Positions 25,661 to 39,092 of a stretch of DNA of 64,000 nt are shown piece after piece. Numbering within the stretch: position 1 is the first letter of the stretch; the number at the start of each line of letters is the position of its first letter. This DNA comes from Calliopum simillimum. Its lineage: Eukaryota; Arthropoda; Insecta; Diptera; Lauxaniidae. A program made the position numbers and the translations under genes. Location: the NCBI GenBank assembly GCA_951812925.1, contig OX638368.1:115033309-115097308 (forward strand). Direction: 5' to 3'. Under the pieces are notes generated by a model. The model searched no databases. It saw only the letters and a program-made list of their open reading frames with translations, and was not told where the DNA came from.

Positions 25661-27676
25661 ACTGACTGAAAAATAACACAAAATAAAGTAAATATACATA
25701 TTTTTAAATATATTTCAAACTTACCCCCGCACTGCCCCATCGCCTTAGGAGTTCTATATTTTTTGGCTGTTTTGGTAGCTTTGGCATTTTCATAGTCTCT
25801 GTTTGCATTGCGTCTTATATAAAATTCATGTGTTGCATCTGCTCAGACAGATCTAATTTATAATGCTGGTATTTCTTAAGTGTTAAAGGTGTTAGGGAAA
25901 TTACATGGCTGATTAAATTTCTTTAAAAATACATGTAATCTTGACAAGTGAAAAAGCAAATAAATATCCACGCTTTAGCGGGGTTTTCGGGAAATCAAGA
26001 ACAGGAACAATCAAACTGAAACATCTCGAAAAACCCAGCTATTTTTTTTTCTTTAAATTTCAATGTTTTACAGGACACTAATTACTACCGTTGAGGTACA
26101 GACACGGAAAACTAGCAAAAATCCTTTAAAATTTTTGACAAAAAAAACCAAAAATTTTCAATGAAAAAAAAAAATTTATTTTTATTTAACTCCTTTCAGA
26201 AAGCAAAGCACTTTAACATAAGCACTAAGATAATAAATAAGTATGTGTGTGCTTGTGTTTTTCTCAAAACTTTATGATTATCTACTGCAAACATATGTAA
26301 TCGTATATTATACATACTAAAGTAAATAAAAAAACAAATACAAATTTGTAAACAGTACGTGTGTGTGAGTACATTCGCACTCTTCAAACAAGCTGCTGGC
26401 ATCTGTCGACGCCTGCAAATCCTTTCCCTGTCGTACCTAATATAAAATATCGCCCAAAAAAGGCATTGTTTTGTTTTTTCAGCAAGTATCTTTTGTTTCT
26501 GTTTTTCCATACAAATACTTAAAATTAAATTCCTCTCAATCAATAGGCCGTTGTTTGTCAGATATCATGATGTAAAGGAAGAAGATATTCAGATTAAAAT
26601 TGTGTCACTCGCTTGTGCCAATGACTAAATGAAGTGCAAATATTTATGTCATTGATTTCATTGGAAGCATCTTTCACTCACTCACTCAAAACTTAATTGT
26701 GTCACACCCAGAGATTTCTCTAAAAGCTGCGATTAACTCTATTTCAACCTTAAAAAAATTATTTTTAAATTTATTGCCATAAAATGTAGATAATAATTTT
26801 GAGCATTTCAAATATATAAAATCTCGAATGCTCAGAAAGTAAAAGAAAGAAAAATGACAGAAAAATTTTAATCCACTTAAAAATTGACACCACAAAAGCA
26901 GGATTTCAAATTTTTGAGCCAAGTTAATTGCGCTGACGTTGCGCAAAATATGAAACTTCCTATAAGAAGTACACAAAAAAATTAATCCTATTTATTGACT
27001 CTTTTGAAATTCCCACGAGCTGTCGTCTACATTTCACAGCCTAAAAACGTCGCTAATGAGGTGCTGTTGCCATCCATCCATTGTCGCAGCTGCTTTGTAC
27101 GTTTGTGTTGGTGTTATGAACGAACAACAAGAGCAGCGAAGTATAAAATTGCAGCAATTGTGGTATACTTAAAGGCGCTTATATTGTAGCGACACCGCAT
27201 AGTGATATAGCTTCATAAATGTTGTGGAAAAAATCTGAAAGAGTGCTCCTATAACAATGGAATTTCGCATGCTTAATTAGTTATAGCTGGTTAAGAAATA
27301 TACTAAAAATGGGCGTGATACGTTTACAGAAACGCCTACTTCCTATAGAAAATGAACTCAAATTGTATATCCCTAAAGGTATGCTAGACATTATTTCGAT
27401 AGGCATGCAACACATTATTTCCATTTACAATTATTTGATGGCGTGACCTTTTTTAGAAAATTTATGAGTTTTTCAATTTGCTGAAATATGTCGAAAATTT
27501 TTTATTTAAATTGAAGGAATAGATTTTTAGCTTTCATTTTTTTATAATTAGAAGACGTAGCTAGACATAACTAACTTAGTAAAATAATTTATTCTCGAAA
27601 TTAATGACAAAATACTATATTTTAGTAAAAAATGCAAAGAAAATTTATGTAACAAAAAAAATCTATACATTATTAC

Positions 27677-28090
27677 GCAAGACAAAAATTTGTCTTACCT
27701 TTTTTGTTATGTTAGAAATGGAGCACGACTTTGAATTATACACCATTAGAAAGGTATTTGTGTGTTAATGTGCACAAAGTTAAAATTATTTTAATATTTT
27801 GCCATTAACCCAGGTAAAATTATATTAAAAATTTTTCAATATTAACAACGACAAAATACGCGATCACACAGAGCTAAAAAGAGAATACAGCAGAAATAGA
27901 AAGACAAAAAGCTCACTGACACTGACTTAATGTTTTTTGTTTTCTTTTCGTTTCACATTTGTCATTGTACCAGAGTGAATAAATGAGCTTTTCTATTTTG
28001 TACCAAATAGCAAAAAAGTACTAAAACTTTCCAAAATGTGTCAAAATTATTTAATACATTTGTGGTAAAATTTTGACCACTGGGCGATTC
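27677..28090 (-). mobile_element. Non-autonomous element, copy 2 of an inverted pair
   Basis: Reverse-orientation partner of 10207-10624, running from gcaagacaaaaatttgtctt to accactgggcgattc. The two copies are about 17 kb apart in the same presumed intron and can pair as a long stem. Divergence is modest, with small indels. Confidence 0.7.
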
Positions 28091-28449
28091 TCAGTTTCAG
28101 TTTCTCACATATAAACTTTAGGTGACTTTGGCTCATTTTTTTGAAGTTAAAATATTTTTAGAAAAAGTATTACCGGCATCTTCTTAGTTAAACATATCTC
28201 TATAGAACCACAGAAAGCAATTTTTTAACCGATTACAAAAGCTGTTTAATAGATTTGCGCTATCAAAATAGCGCTTTTACCTGAGTTTACCCCTCAGAAG
28301 TAAAAAACGCTATTCTGCGTGGGTGGTAAGACTATATTATGATCTGGCTTTTAAGACAGTTCCTTCAGATGTACTAAGCATTTTGAATTCTGTATATTAA
28401 GACCATTAATATGTCACTCAAAGTTGAAGTATAGTACGTTCAAAGTAGA

Positions 28450-29200
28450 ATTTCAAAATTATGGCCAAATGGTCCAAATGTAATGCAAAGTCGCTCAATT
28501 GTATCAAAAATGGTCCAAATGTAATGCACACTCCATCATTAGTACCAAAAGTGGTCCAATTGTGTATCGACTATACTAATAACATTACTGACTACATAGT
28601 ATTTGACAGTTCGTCGATTGTGAAGAAGAGCAAACGATAGTGTATCGGTCTAGTGACTTGCGCAGCGTGAAGAGGCCCGGGTTCAAATCCTCCACTCGGT
28701 GATTTTCAATTCCAATTTTAAATTTCTATAAATTTGTTCACATTTGTCTCAAGAGTTTCGGAGCAGAAAATTAAACATATTTCCAAAATAGCCGATGTAT
28801 AAAATAGCAAAAAAAATAATAAAAAAATTTTCATCCACACTGAGATTCGTACCCGGAACACATTGCTCAGAAATTTATAACAAACTCTTTAGCACATTCG
28901 GCTATGAAACCTTTTGAAATTTTTTTGTAAAATTTGAATTTCAAATTAAATTTGTTTAAATTTATAAATAAAATAAATTTGCGTTTTTCTGTTCCGAATG
29001 TAATGCATAAGGAGACAATTGACCTTTTTCTGGTCCGATTGTAATGCATAAAGAGACAATTGGTTACCGCCAATGACAAACAGTGTGAAACGTAAATAGA
29101 ACTTTATATGTGATGGGACCAGAATTTGGACTTATCGGTTTCTCCCATGGAGTAGTTTGCAACCTAGTTTTAGAATAGTCCGTGATCCTGCAAGGTCGTT
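28450..29200 (+). repeat. Composite repeat with facing tRNA-like modules, copy C (best preserved)
   Basis: Same order as copy A. There are two gtccaaatgtaatgca boxes near 28470 and 28515, then a plus-strand tRNA-like module from 28634 (A-like tagtgtatcggtctagtg; B box gggttcaaatcc at 28679-28690). The minus-strand module is near 28915-28842 (tagccgaatgtgctaaagag; degenerate B box). Then come the aatgcataaggagacaattg boxes. It ends near atcctgcaaggtcg. Confidence 0.65.
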
Positions 29201-31514
29201 TCTCAACGTTTGTACGAGCACTGGCTGACTTCGTCATTTGGCTGTAAAAATTAAAAATGAGAATCTACTATATCAATTTAGCTGAAAAAATGTTGCGTTT
29301 CTCTATAACTGCTAAACAAAACTATAAATTTTCTGACAAACGTCAAGGGAATTCATCATCTAGAGATATTCATTTACATACAAAAGTTTTTAGTACTATT
29401 GATTTAAAATCATGTTAATATCTTTATCCGGGCCGTGTGTATTTGCTTGAGTAGGTACCACTGCGATCACATACTTATAAAAGTCACGAGAATTGCAAAC
29501 GATTTACTCGAAACTACACCATAACGTTGCTAATCAAAATCGTTTATCTGTGCCAAACTTCATGTCGATATCTCTTTTGGTCTTCCCTACAAATAAAAAA
29601 AGATGTTTAACTTTGTATGGGCAGTAGGTCTGTCTATTAACTCATCGCGCTCATTTTTGAAGTTTTTTCTTAGCAAGCTAAACAAACACGAAAAATTTCT
29701 TTGTTACTTTCTCCTTTTTTTTTTTTTTTTTTGTTTAAGAAATTGATGGTGCCAATTCACTGTGCAAAGTGGTAACGATTTCTTGAGAACGCAAACGTAG
29801 CATACTTTTTTTTTTGCGCCACATAAAAGTTGAGTTGCTGCGCAGCATTTCTATTGACAAAGCTTTATTTCTTTCGATATTCTTTTGGTAAAACGCCAAC
29901 GCATATGCTATGAAAAAGTTAAGTTTTAAGAGCACGTAAGAAAATTGCTAAAGCAACACACACACTTCCACAATCGACGCTGCGTGTGTGTAAAGAAAAA
30001 CTCTTTAATAAAGTCATCAAAATTGTCTTGGCATACAATATAACTTTGTTATAAGTAAGAAATGAGAAAACGCTTTCTGCCTATTTTGAGAATTTTGTGA
30101 ACACGTGCCTGGGAATGAAAAGAAACAAAAAAGTGGCAAAACATAATTTACAGCTTTAATTTAGTAAAGTATGTTAAAGTGTATTGAAATATCCAATCAA
30201 CTTGAAGCGAATTCTTAAATGGCTTCTATTTATTTAAATTTAAAGTTTGTTTTATCTGTACCGTCAACGTAGCACCTAATCCGAAATATGGTACTGCTAT
30301 GTCCATGCACTAGATTCATTGAGACCTCTGAGGTATCTTCACCCCATTGGTTGTAAGTGTCACAATACTTTTCAGTTAGTTTTTGTAGTAGAAGAGTACT
30401 TGGGCGTTTACTTTGACAAAAACTAAAAGGCCGCGGTGAATGAAATTTCCGCTTTTAGATTGCATTTTAGTTTACAGCTGGCAGTCCATTTCAATTATGA
30501 TACCAAATAGGATAAACGGTTTTCAGAATAAAGGTTTTATTTCTTTATTTTAATACTTTTATGAAAAACACGGCAACCTGAGGTTTTGTTGCCAAACAAA
30601 AGTCACTCACCAAAGAGAATATCCGCCACTTTTGATAAATTAAAGACGATTATGAAAAATGATAAAATAAACCACTTGGATGGGGAATATTCTCTTGTGG
30701 CAGACAAATTCTGTAGACAATAGCATCCGGCAGGCAAGTCATCATACAATTTACCGTAAATTTCATTTGCTCTCAATTTCAAAAAGCTACCTACGTAACT
30801 ACCTACATAGAATAAAAGCAAGATACATAGGTACTGCACAGTATGTGTACCACAAAAGTACATAATACGTTTATCTTTCGGAAGAAGTAAAGAAAATGGC
30901 AACAAATCAGCTAACGTTCTTTATTGCCTGATATATTGGCAACGTTTAGAGTTGTAACAACAGTTATGTCCAATAATAATAAGCCATCATAAAATATGAA
31001 TGTAAATTGTAGTAACAACCTTGTATGTGGTTGTTGCTTGTTATCTTTTCTTATTGTTACTCTATCGATTGCAGCGGCAAACGAATACGTATGTAATTAA
31101 ATAAAGGCTTTTCGTATTAGTATATGTGGCTTTAAGTTGATTTGACGGATCTCTGTGGAATTGCGGAAACATAAATGAAGTACCTACTTATTTGTCGAAT
31201 AAATCTATATTATTGATTTTCTATTTATGTGAAATATATTTAGCAAGTTGTAATTTTTTAAATTTTTTCAAGATTGGCATGTGACTTTAAAACTATGCTT
31301 GGTTAAAAGACCAATGTTTCAGTCATAATCGGGCATTTTCTTAGTTGATTTAGGGAATAAAGGGATATAAGGACTTCGATCGATAAAATTGTCCGATACA
31401 AAATTCAAAAAATCTCTGGAACTAGTAGTCCGATTTTAAAAGTTAGACTTATTCATGATCCGAAATTTTATTACCATTTTTATAACGTATCTAGACTTTT
31501 AATAATATTGTTTT

Positions 31515-32455
31515 TTACAAATTTTTATGTAACTTTTCTGGCACTCCTTTCATTAAGGATTTTATGGTATTATTTGATAACTTTCTAGCTGCTGAACACA
31601 ACTTTTCTCGAAAATTTTTAGCATCCTCGGCAACTTTTTTTGTTGCCTTTATCTCCTTTTTGGCCAAAGCCCAGAATCTTTCAATTGACCAGAGTTCTGG
31701 ACAGTTTGAAGGATTTGCTTCACGAGGTACCGAAATCACATTATTTCTTGAGTACCCCTCCAATGCCAAAAGAAAGTGGAAACTTCATGCTTTCGTAGGA
31801 ATGGCTAAAGTCCTTTTTCCAAGCATTCCTTAATATAGAATTACAAAAGAATTGCTCCTTTTGCCACAACTACAGTTTGCTTGCCAAACAAGAACTTAAG
31901 AGGAAATTTTGACTGCTTTTTTGACTTAAGCTTTTCGTCGACATTCCCCCGCGAGTCTACAGTGTAAAACTTTTGGCCTGGAAGCTGTGTAAAATCGGCT
32001 AAAACATACGTTCCGTCGTCAATGATGCAGCATTCGAATTTTTGGAAAAAAATTAATTTTTAATTTTATGGCGTGCTGTTTTGCTTTCGTGTTCTTCACA
32101 GCATTTCTGTCAAAAACTTTTTGTACCTTAAACGTCTTCAAACCAACCACTTCTTTGGCTTTGCGAACTAAAAACTCGGAACACTTTACCTTCTGTGCCA
32201 GTTTTCTGCATGAAATGTTGGGGTTCTCTTTAAAATTGTGACGAAGTTCTTCTTTTTGTTTTGGTCACGGATTCCTTTTTCTTTCGCGGAACCTGGCTTT
32301 CGAAAGACATCCAAGTCTTCCTTAAATTTTTTCAGAACTCTTGATACCAATTTCACATTAACTTTGCTATTCTGAGCAATTCTATTGGTAGTCCACCGCG
32401 AGTGGTCTTCAAAAATGTTTATTATAGACTCTCGAACTTATAGCTCGTTTGCCAT
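31515..32455 (-). pseudogene. Decayed Tc1/mariner-superfamily transposase
   Basis: Minus-strand pieces in several frames give a recognisable DDE transposase. Near 32455-32280 is a helix-turn-helix-like N-terminus with a RKPGS-type linker. Near 32040-31850 is YVLADFTQLPGQKFYT followed by a KFPLKFLFGKQ segment. At 31769-31515 is a tail with NCPELWSIERFWALAKKE, where the IERFW Glu is the usual last catalytic position. Frameshifts and stops interrupt it (for example a stop right after MANEL at the N-terminus). The order is correct for one fragmented gene on the minus strand. I could not find clear terminal inverted repeats, so element ends are unknown. It lies in the sima intron and is presumably inactive. 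Confidence 0.75.
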
Positions 32456-33536
32456 TTTTAAGTAAATATGACTGACTAGGGACAAAATTTGAAAACCATA
32501 GTTTTGGTACATTCAATTCAAAGCCTACTGCGAAAAATTTTAAATTGAGTAATTTGAACACAAGTTATTGTCATTTTCAACGGCTCATATATGGACCTAT
32601 CTTGAAAGAGATTTTTTTCTACCAAAGACTTTTCTTAAGACAAACTTTGTTGATGGTATTCGACGTGTGTAATGAGTTTTTATAATAAATATATGAAAAA
32701 AATGTTTCCTATCAGTCAGATATCGGGTATATATGTATAGCTCGAAAACCGCGAAAACTTACAACCCTCAATTTTCCAAACTGTTTTGAACGCACTAATG
32801 ACAAGCCGATTTTAAAATCATCAGCTATTTTGGAAACACATTCAAAGCAGTTAATTAAATTCGCTTGGTCTTGGTGAAAAAAACGAATACTCTGGAAAAT
32901 ATAAACGAAAAACTAAATCCTACATACAAAAAAAAAACTGTTTTTGGACCTTTTGGGTGCCAATTTGTACACTCTTATGATGCTTTGAACTAAAAATCAA
33001 GTATACTGCAAGTTAACCATAGGATTAACTTCATAAAGCCGCTTAGTTCACATAAATTTCTCAAAAGAATCAATGTCACTGGCGTAAAGTATGTGGGAAC
33101 ATTTTACCCTAAAGACACTTTCAGTTAAATTATAATTACTCTAGAATGACTTACACTAGTTCAAAACTTTAAACGGTTTTTGAAAGCTAGTAATATTTAC
33201 TATAAAACATGTTATGTAAGTTTTCTAAATCAGGGTTTCTGGAAAAAAGTCATAGCCATTTAAATTAAAATTCGGCACCTTGCTAATTATGAAATGTTTC
33301 AAAAAATTCTGAAAATCCACATGCATTCTTTGGACAGTTCTAAGCATTTTTTGCCATATACCTTTTTTTCGTTAGGCACTTTAGTTTTAAGCAAAAACAG
33401 TTTTTCCTACCGCGAACTGATTTATGCAATAAAGCCCCAAGTCGCGCTACGCCCTTCTTGCTCGCAACTCTTCAAAGACATATTGCTCTACCACATTTTG
33501 TGATCTGAATTGAAAGTTGGAATTTAGTATATGTAC

Positions 33537-33905
33537 ATATCTGTGGACTTTTGACAAAACAACCTAAGTCGAGATAAGACAATTCTCCAGGATTTTAGTC
33601 CTTAAAGTAAAATTTAAATACGCTTCTATTGGTACAATCACCATGTCTCTATGATTTCTTGTTCCAGAGATATAAGGGTGTCCCATAGTTCACGCAAGAT
33701 TTGAACTTGCGGCATTCATACGGTGAAGTGTAATGATCCAAAAGAAAAAAATAATTTGACAGCTGACACTTTAAGATTATAAATAAAAACGCTGCATCAA
33801 CACGAAATTGAGCCACATTATTGAAAAGTAGTTAATCAGTTTTTAGGCTCTCCTGAAAAGTTGCCAATTTCGAGTAAGGTTGTTTTGTCAAAAGTCCACA
33901 GATAT
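33537..33905. mobile_element. Short TIR element (MITE)
   Basis: A ~28-bp terminal inverted repeat beginning atatctgtggacttttgaca bounds 369 bp. The right end is the exact reverse complement over the box tgtggacttttgacaaaaca. The interior is non-coding. Confidence 0.7.
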
Positions 33906-33998
33906 ATTTGAGGACTCAAACTTTTTAAAAATAATATATGATAATTTCATGAAAATTATCATCTTCAGTATTCACAGTCTGGCTATAAAAACTTTCAA

Positions 33999-34253
33999 CA
34001 TATCGTCGGGTTAAAACTACAACTACATATATTGATGTTTTGAGTTAAGTATACAGAAACATGAAGAAAAAACGGCTCTATGCCCCAGTCTAGTCGGTTT
34101 TTTGAAATGTAGTCCGCATCCAATTTTATGAAAAGAATAAAAAGCAGAAAACTGCAAAATCCCATTCAAAAAACTAATTTCAAAAAACTTAAAACACTTT
34201 TCTCAAAACATGAAAAATGTATATGTCTAGTTGTAGTTTTAACCCGACGATAT
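33999..34253. mobile_element. Short TIR element (MITE)
   Basis: catatcgtcgggttaaaact at the left is mirrored by agttttaacccgacgatatg at the right, giving a ~27-bp inverted repeat around 255 bp. It lies about 90 bp from the preceding MITE. The interior is non-coding. Confidence 0.65.
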
Positions 34254-34585
34254 GAAACCATTAATTTTAACTTGTACTGTTCGCTTAAATTTGCTTTTTT
34301 CCTCTTTATTTCCCTTTCAAAAAGTTGTACAAACTCACACAATATGAGTGTATGTATGAGTGTTTTTATGCATTTTGTGTTTTATTTTACTTGGCAAATG
34401 TTGAAACGGAAGTGTACAAGTTTTTACCAAGTAATTTGGCAAACAGGGGTATGAGCCATTTCAATTGAGCAAAACCGCTGAATAAATTTTTGTTGCGTTA
34501 AGAAATATAAAGCATTTTAAAGACTTCGAATAAACTTTGGATTAACGTCTTGATAATTTGCACAATTGTGATTCAAAATACATAT

Positions 34586-35489
34586 TAGAGTAGAACGGGG
34601 CAATGTCGTGCACTCAACTTTGACATTCTCGTAAAGCCGTACATCTCAAGCGAATGCGACGAGTAAGCATCCGATCGAAAGATAATTTTGTTGGTTACAT
34701 CCATGTGTAACAATATTTGTGTAGCGAGAAATTGTGTTTGTGTAAGTGAAGGAAAAAAAAATGTGCACGACATTACCCCCCTCAAAATTTGTGGGGTAAT
34801 TTCGTGCATTGTTTTTCCGAGTATAGTAAAGGTACCAAAATGTGTGAGAAATGATAGGTAGTGGTTCTATTAGAGGAGATTTAGCATTATCATGTTTTTA
34901 TTCATTAGTATACAAGTGTGAAGTACATAATATGTTGTGTAGAGTAGAACGGGGCAATGTCGTGCACTTAACTTTGACATGCTCGTAAAGCCGTACATCT
35001 CAAGCGAATGCAACGAGTAAGCATCCGATCGAAAGATAATTTTATTGGTTACATCCATGTGTAACAACATTTGTGTAGCGAGAAATTGTATTTGTGTACG
35101 TGAATGTGCACGACATTACCCCAATGGTCGCTTTAAAGGTCAACTTCGATAACTCGGTGAAGCCCAAAATTTTTTTCAAAAACCAAATACTTCTTTTCTT
35201 TGGCAGGATATTTCGTTTCAGAAAACACTTACCTGGTATATTTTCCCGCAAAGAAAATTATTTTTCTGACCCTATGAACAAACACTTTTATCGTCCCGAA
35301 AGCGTGCGTTTTGAAAAAAAGGTTACTCTGTAGAGACGAACTGGTGAAAATTGCTAGTATTATATGCATAAGCTCAGTAGGTCAGCAGGTCCCTACCTTA
35401 CAAACAGTTGGTAAATCATTCAATTCTTTGGGCTAAAACAGCCAGTGCACGACATTACCCCCTGCACGACATTACCCCGTTCTACTCTA
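34586..35489. mobile_element. TIR element with duplicated left end
   Basis: tagagtagaacggggcaatg occurs in direct orientation at 34586 and 34940, each followed by ~180 bp of near-identical sequence. The right end is the inverse (cattaccccgttctactcta, ending 35489). Internal tgcacgacattacccc boxes recur at about 34770, 35105, 35445 and 35463. It looks like a non-autonomous TIR element with a duplicated left arm. No transposase. Confidence 0.7.
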
Positions 35490-37177
35490 TACATTAAATG
35501 ATAAACATTTAAATTGTTTGCAGCATAACAAAAAATCTTTTAAAACCTTAAATGTATAAATAGCTAGGCCCTGTGAAAGGAAATTTGTAGAAAATTAAAT
35601 GATGTAAAGCTTTTTTGTCTTGTAAAATAGTTTGTTTAAAACTTCTTAAAATTTAGAACTTCTAAATACGCTACTCATGGGCATACAAAATTTTGGTAAA
35701 AACAAATTAACATTCAATGAATAAAATGTTACTCATACGACAAGTAAGCCATAATAATAAATATTTAATGACTGAAACATGCATTCCATTCTAGCATTCC
35801 TTGTTCAAAGTAGTTTGCAAAAAACGACGAAAAGTGATACCAATACTTGAACAACATACATATTTTCTAGCCAACTTTCACTTTCCTTTTGGGAAATTCA
35901 ATTTGTTTGTTCCTGTAGAACTTTACGCTGTATGTGTCATAGATTCAATTGCAGTTCAATGTCCTCTGAAGTACAAAAAGCTCTCTCTACTGCGCAGTGT
36001 TTAGATGAAAGCTTTTCGCTGTGATGAAAATATACGTATCTTTGTACTTTCATAAGAGTTTGCCCTAAAATTATGGTACATTTTTTCTCATTTATTTCGA
36101 GTTCCTTTGCTTTGGTTTAAAATTTCACAACTCAATATTTTATTTGGTAACTTTCCAAAAATGTTAACTGTCAAATGTCAACTTAGTCGCCGCTCTCTAC
36201 TCGTAATTTCTGTATTATTATGATGAAAATTGATATATTCTGACTTGGCTGCTGCTATTTTCCATTATGATAATCATTAATGACATGGCTTTGCCAATAT
36301 GATGGGAGCATGGAATTTTAACAGTGAGCAAGCAGTGCAGTTGGTATTATAAAAAGTGATTTATTGTCTTGTTGTTCGTTCGTTTGTCTTGTATGATTTT
36401 GAATTTTTTTTTTACGACTATAAAGTATCATTATGGAATTTGGCACTTTGATGTGATTTTCCACATAAATGGAAATTAAAATTTTCTTAAAGATAAATAT
36501 TCCACAATACCAAATAAATGTAGCATGACCGCTATAATTTGATTATTCAAAACTTTTATTTTCTTTGAAGAAAAAACCCATATTATTTATTATTGGTATA
36601 TTACAATAAGTAAGTATAGTCTCATCTATTTCTTCTCTAACTTTCTGCTTCGTATTCCATCACGAAGAAAACTTTGAGCTGAAAACAGTCCCAAACTAAA
36701 TAACTTTGTGTGCGATTCTTAGCTTACTCATAATATGCTTGATATCAAGCCATTATTTGATTATTTATCAAAACAGTTAGCTCGTTTGTGCTTAAATTCA
36801 AGCACTTTTAAACTTGTTTATAACGACATCTCAGTACAGCGCAACATCCCCTTATGGAATGGATGTGTTAGTTACTCCACCAGAATACCCAATTTGTCTG
36901 TCGATCAGACATTTTTTTAGCAATAGTGGATATCAAGAATCATTAACGCATATATGAGAATATTTATTTTTTGATAAGCACGCACAAAAGTCCTTGATAT
37001 CAAGCACAAACAAGAGTACTTATTTTTTTAATAAGCAAGTACAAATTCATCAAATTTTATATTATGGCCGAATTTGAGGTCGAACTGCGACCAATTTAAC
37101 ATATTTTATGAAGATTTTGTTCTAAAGTGAGCTTATTTCTGAATATTTAATTTAAAAACTATTCGGCCTTGATTTTA

Positions 37178-38059
37178 GTAGGGGAAGGTGGGGAATCGTG
37201 GGCCACGTTTTTATTTTGTTAAATATCTTCAAAAAAAAAAAAAAAATTTGCAAATTGTAATATGGTATGTTATTCTACATGAAGTTATGTAACTTTTGAC
37301 TATTACACTTTCTAACAATTCTTTTGTTTTTTCCGACTTTTCGTGGTTTGAAAAAAATTAGTGTTTTTGCGATTTTCAAAAATGGTGGGGAATCGTGGGC
37401 CACCGCCGTAATTAAGTAAAAATGAAACAATTATGATGCAAAACTATTAAATCAGTTGAAATGACAAGTAAAGTTATTTTAATCGACAAAGTGAAGAAGA
37501 AGGGTTATGCACGATCAATCAGATACGCAATTTGGGCACGTGAAAATTTGATACAAATATGTATTTATTGTTTTATTTATTGATTCACAGCCTCCATTTT
37601 GCACAAAACATCATAAACACAACATACAAATGTGTATTGATACGAAAACTGTCAAAACACAGGTGGCCCACGAAGTGGCTCACGATTCCCCACAAGCTAC
37701 TTTTTGCAAAACAACGGCGTGTAATTGACTTGTTGAAGTGTCATGCAAAATTACTTTTGTATGTTGAAAGGCAAAGGTCTAACGATAATAAAAAACATAT
37801 TTAGCTGTGTTTTGTCGTAGCAATTCGTCCAAGAATGACGGAAATCAAACACGCAAAAAAAGTTTTGCAGATACTTTTTTTCTGCGAGTATTGTACAAAG
37901 CAAATAAAACGCGTACGTTTGTCAACAACCAATGTAAAAATAAGTTGAGGCTAAGAGAAAACGATTACAGTTGCATTTAACTAATTATCTCGACATACCG
38001 TCAAAAGGTGGCGGTGTCTCACGATTCCCCATGGCCCACGATTCCCCACTTTCCCCTAC
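37178..38059. mobile_element. TIR element with ggggaatcgtgggcca boxes
   Basis: The left end gtaggggaaggtggggaatc and the mirrored right end (gattccccactttcccctac) bound 882 bp. The core box ggtggggaatcgtgggccac recurs internally near 37385 and, inverted, near 37665-37690 and 38005-38035. These are probably subterminal transposase-binding repeats of a non-autonomous DNA transposon of unknown family. Confidence 0.7.
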
Positions 38060-38489
38060 ATTTCTTTCTCTCCGCATTCTTATAGGAGATCATGAGCAAA
38101 TCCTACCACCTATTGTTAATTCATTAAATTTTTCCCCTTTAAGAGAGGACCGGAGACGGTTTATATGTATGATCAGCCCAAATGGAAAATTTTGCCACTT
38201 GGGACCTATCCCCTCCATCCCCTCTTAAGAGGGCTCCCATACGTATTGAAAGCATATTCACACAGTATATTTTTTTGGTGGTTCGAAACGGCTTTAAGGA
38301 AAAAAGGGGAATCAGACAAGGGGGTATTGTACCCCCACATACAAAAAATCACAAAATAAGCATCATTCACACACAACCCGCTAAATACATCGAAGCCACA
38401 TTTTCACCATTACTACGCCCAATTTTTCGCCATGTTAATATAGTAACTAGTAAGGGTGTTATCTTTGGCCTGGCCAAATATTAAATACC

Positions 38490-39092
38490 CTACACAGCAG
38501 TATTTTGAAAGTTTTGCTTATATGGGAGGTGCCACGCCCTCTTGTCCAAATTTACCCAGTTTTTTCTTAGAGTTTGAATTTATTGTTCTTAGCATTTGAG
38601 TGATATTTGGTTGGGTTATCTCAAAAAATGTTTTCATTAAGGCGTTTTGAACCTTTTGCTTATATGGGAGGTGCCATGCCCTCTTGTCCGAATTCTCCTG
38701 GTTTTTGTTCAGAGCTTGCGCTTACAATTCGTAGTATTTATGTGTATTTTGGTTGCATTATCGTGAAAAAAACTCAAAAAGTTGCATTTTGAATATATTT
38801 TTTGTATGGGCGGTAGGCGTGTCCGATTTTGCTCATTTTCAATCCCCCGAGCTAACTTTGACGCCGAAGACTGTGCATCAAATTTCATTGAATTATCTTG
38901 CTTAGTTTTCCCAAAAAGTGTATTTCCACACACAGCCAACCAGCCAGCCAGCCAGACAGACGGACATGGCTATATCGACTCAGGAGGTAACGCTGATCAA
39001 GAATATATATACTTTACTATATCTGCCACGCCTCCATCACTGCGTTACAAACGAAAGGACAAAGTGAATATACCCTGGGTGTAGGGTATAAA
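38490..39092 (+). repeat. Dispersed repeat ending in gggtataaa
   Basis: Two ~130-bp units carry gcttatatgggaggtgccac. After them come (cagc)n/cagacagacggacatggct, a tcgactcagg box and an end reading taccctgggtgtagggtata. This combination is a common interspersed pattern in fly genomes; I cannot name the family with certainty. It is related to 6590-7060. Confidence 0.6.

Noticed and set aside
26196..26543. 115-residue minus-strand frame in the large intron
   Set aside because: No recognisable motif, composition like random AT-rich DNA, no splice or promoter context.
34585..35251. Repeated short frames with MDVTNKIIFRSDAYS
   Set aside because: They occur twice because the transposon arm is duplicated; no transposase or other domain.
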